A model generated the notes under the pieces. The model was not told the DNA's origin, did not search any database, and was given only the letters and a program-made list of their open reading frames with translations. Source: an uncultured Ignavibacteria bacterium (GTDB lineage: Bacteria; Bacteroidota; Ignavibacteria; Tepidaquicellales; Tepidaquicellaceae). Taken from it: a stretch of DNA of 23,723 bases. Positions 22,848-23,723 of the stretch are shown one piece after another. The DNA lies in assembly GCA_937924675.1 (NCBI GenBank), contig CALEVL010000213.1:1-23723 (forward strand). The letters run 5' to 3'. Each line of letters starts with the position of its first letter. Position 1 is the stretch's first letter. The position numbers and the translations under genes were made by a program.

Positions 22848-22878
22848 TTGAAATACACGGCCCTCATCTCTATATTTG
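22848..22878 (+). promoter_or_regulatory. Bacteroidota-type promoter of proS
   Basis: TTG (22848-22850), a 20-base spacer and TATATTTG (22871-22878) match the Bacteroidota primary-sigma consensus TTTG-N19/20-TAnnTTTG, with a perfect -7 box. The predicted transcript would have a very short leader of about 8-12 bases before the ATG at 22892, with no Shine-Dalgarno sequence, as is common in this phylum. Confidence 0.65.
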
Positions 22879-22891
22879 CAGTTTTACTTTT

Positions 22892-23723
22892 ATGAGACTA
22901 ACACAATTCTTTATACCTACTCTCAAAGACGATCCTGTTGATGCTGTAGTTGCATCCCACAGACTCATGATCAGGTCAGGTATGATCAGGCCGCTTACAT
23001 CCGGAGTTTATTCATATTTGCCACTTGGACTTAAGATGTTCAGGAAGGTAGAAGAAATAATAAGGCAGGAAATGAATGCAATCGGAGGCAATGAGTTTCT
23101 GCTTCCGGTTTTATCACCAAATGAATTATGGGCACAAACCGGCAGGTTGGATGATTACGGGGACCTGATGTTCAGGATCAAGAACAGGGAACTTGTACTT
23201 GCACCCACGCATGAGGAAGTTTTTACATCAATTGCAAAACCAAATCTTATATCCTACAAAGATCTTCCTAAGATCTGGTATCAGATCCAATCAAAATTCA
23301 GAAATGAAGAAAGACCCAGAGCAGGTGTCCTGAGAGGGCGTCAGTTTACTATGAAGGATGCCTATTCATTTGATTCAACATGGGAAGGACTTGACAGATC
23401 GTATGATTCAATGGCTGTTGCATACAGAAACATCTTTACAAGATGCGGACTGAATTTTGTCATAGTATCAGCTCACAGCGGTGCAATGGGCGGCAGTGCC
23501 TCGGAAGAATTTATGGTGCCATCAACAGTGGGCGAAGATAATATAGCATACAGTGAGGACGGAAAATATTCATCCAATATAGAAGTTGCTGTCTCTTATA
23601 AGGAAAGTGTTGGAAGAAAGAATTCCGATCTATCGCTTGAGGAATTTCACACCCCTAACATCAAATCTATAGAAGAGCTTGCAAAATTTTTAGGAATTGA
23701 AGATCAGTCCAGACTTGCAAAGT
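22892..23723 (+). CDS. proS: Prolyl-tRNA synthetase (5' part, cut by window end)
   Basis: This class II aminoacyl-tRNA synthetase charges tRNA-Pro. The 277 codons visible are open to the window edge. Motif 1 surroundings read P-L-T-S-G-V-Y-S-Y-L-P-L-G (34-46). The T-H-E-E loop lies at about 109-112. Motif 2 begins F-R-N-E-E-R-P (136-142) and runs to R-Q-F-T-M-K-D-A-Y-S-F. The S-A-H-S-G-A-M-G-G-S-A-S-E-E-F segment that precedes the editing insertion is present, so this is the bacterial (ProS type 1) form with a YbaK-like editing domain starting near residue 220; the rest lies outside the window. The start ATG at 22892 gives the canonical opening M-R-x-T-Q-F-F-I-P-T-L-K. Confidence 0.95.
   Translation, partial: MRLTQFFIPTLKDDPVDAVVASHRLMIRSGMIRPLTSGVYSYLPLGLKMFRKVEEIIRQEMNAIGGNEFLLPVLSPNELWAQTGRLDDYGDLMFRIKNRELVLAPTHEEVFTSIAKPNLISYKDLPKIWYQIQSKFRNEERPRAGVLRGRQFTMKDAYSFDSTWEGLDRSYDSMAVAYRNIFTRCGLNFVIVSAHSGAMGGSASEEFMVPSTVGEDNIAYSEDGKYSSNIEVAVSYKESVGRKNSDLSLEEFHTPNIKSIEELAKFLGIEDQSRLAK

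Overview
The window looks like a chromosomal segment of a low-GC (by eye roughly 38-40 %) member of the Bacteroidota/Chlorobi-Ignavibacteria group, most likely Ignavibacteria. Three things point there. A secreted gingipain-like protease ends in a type IX secretion sorting domain with the N-Y-P-N-P-F-N-P-S-T signature. Promoter-like sites upstream of proS, trhO and the tRNA fit the Bacteroidota pattern TTG-N19/20-TAnnTTTG. Most starts lack a clear Shine-Dalgarno sequence.

Layout. Positions 1-353 are non-coding apart from a possible gene tail, and carry two dispersed palindromes with the same loop but different, compensating stems. Positions 354-6102 (+) hold a complete DNA-ligase-associated repair cassette: MBL-fold exonuclease, ATP-dependent DNA ligase, Lhr-core DEXH helicase and PdeM metallophosphoesterase, tightly packed. 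Positions 6116-10213 (-) hold a run of four genes: a small hypothetical protein, a polytopic M48-type membrane metalloprotease, a VOC-fold protein and a GT39/PMT-like membrane glycosyltransferase. Positions 10383-12696 hold two convergent genes, trhO (tRNA U34 hydroxylase) and a YhiN/HI0933-family flavoprotein, separated by an AT-rich inverted-repeat element. Positions 12783-17461 (+) hold a membrane-anchored MutS-like ATPase, a small protein of unknown function and the T9SS-exported C25-like protease, followed by a strong intrinsic terminator. Positions 17702-22239 (+) hold tRNA-Leu(CAG), recJ, yebC, ruvC, ruvA and ppa, closely spaced. A convergent arsC-like gene (22234-22686, -) follows. The window ends inside proS, which has its own Bacteroidota-type promoter.

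How the genes work together. The window is rich in DNA-processing functions: the ligase/exonuclease/helicase/phosphoesterase cassette, RecJ, RuvC, RuvA and a MutS-family ATPase. Two RNA-modification enzymes (TrhO, YhiN) and translation genes (tRNA-Leu, YebC, ProRS) add an information-processing flavour. Nearly everything is recognisable housekeeping or accessory repair. The least understood parts are the small-protein/M48-protease pair, the membrane MutS-like ATPase with its unknown neighbour, the repeat elements (one apparently embedded in the 5' end of recJ), and an ArsC homologue lacking its expected resolving cysteine.
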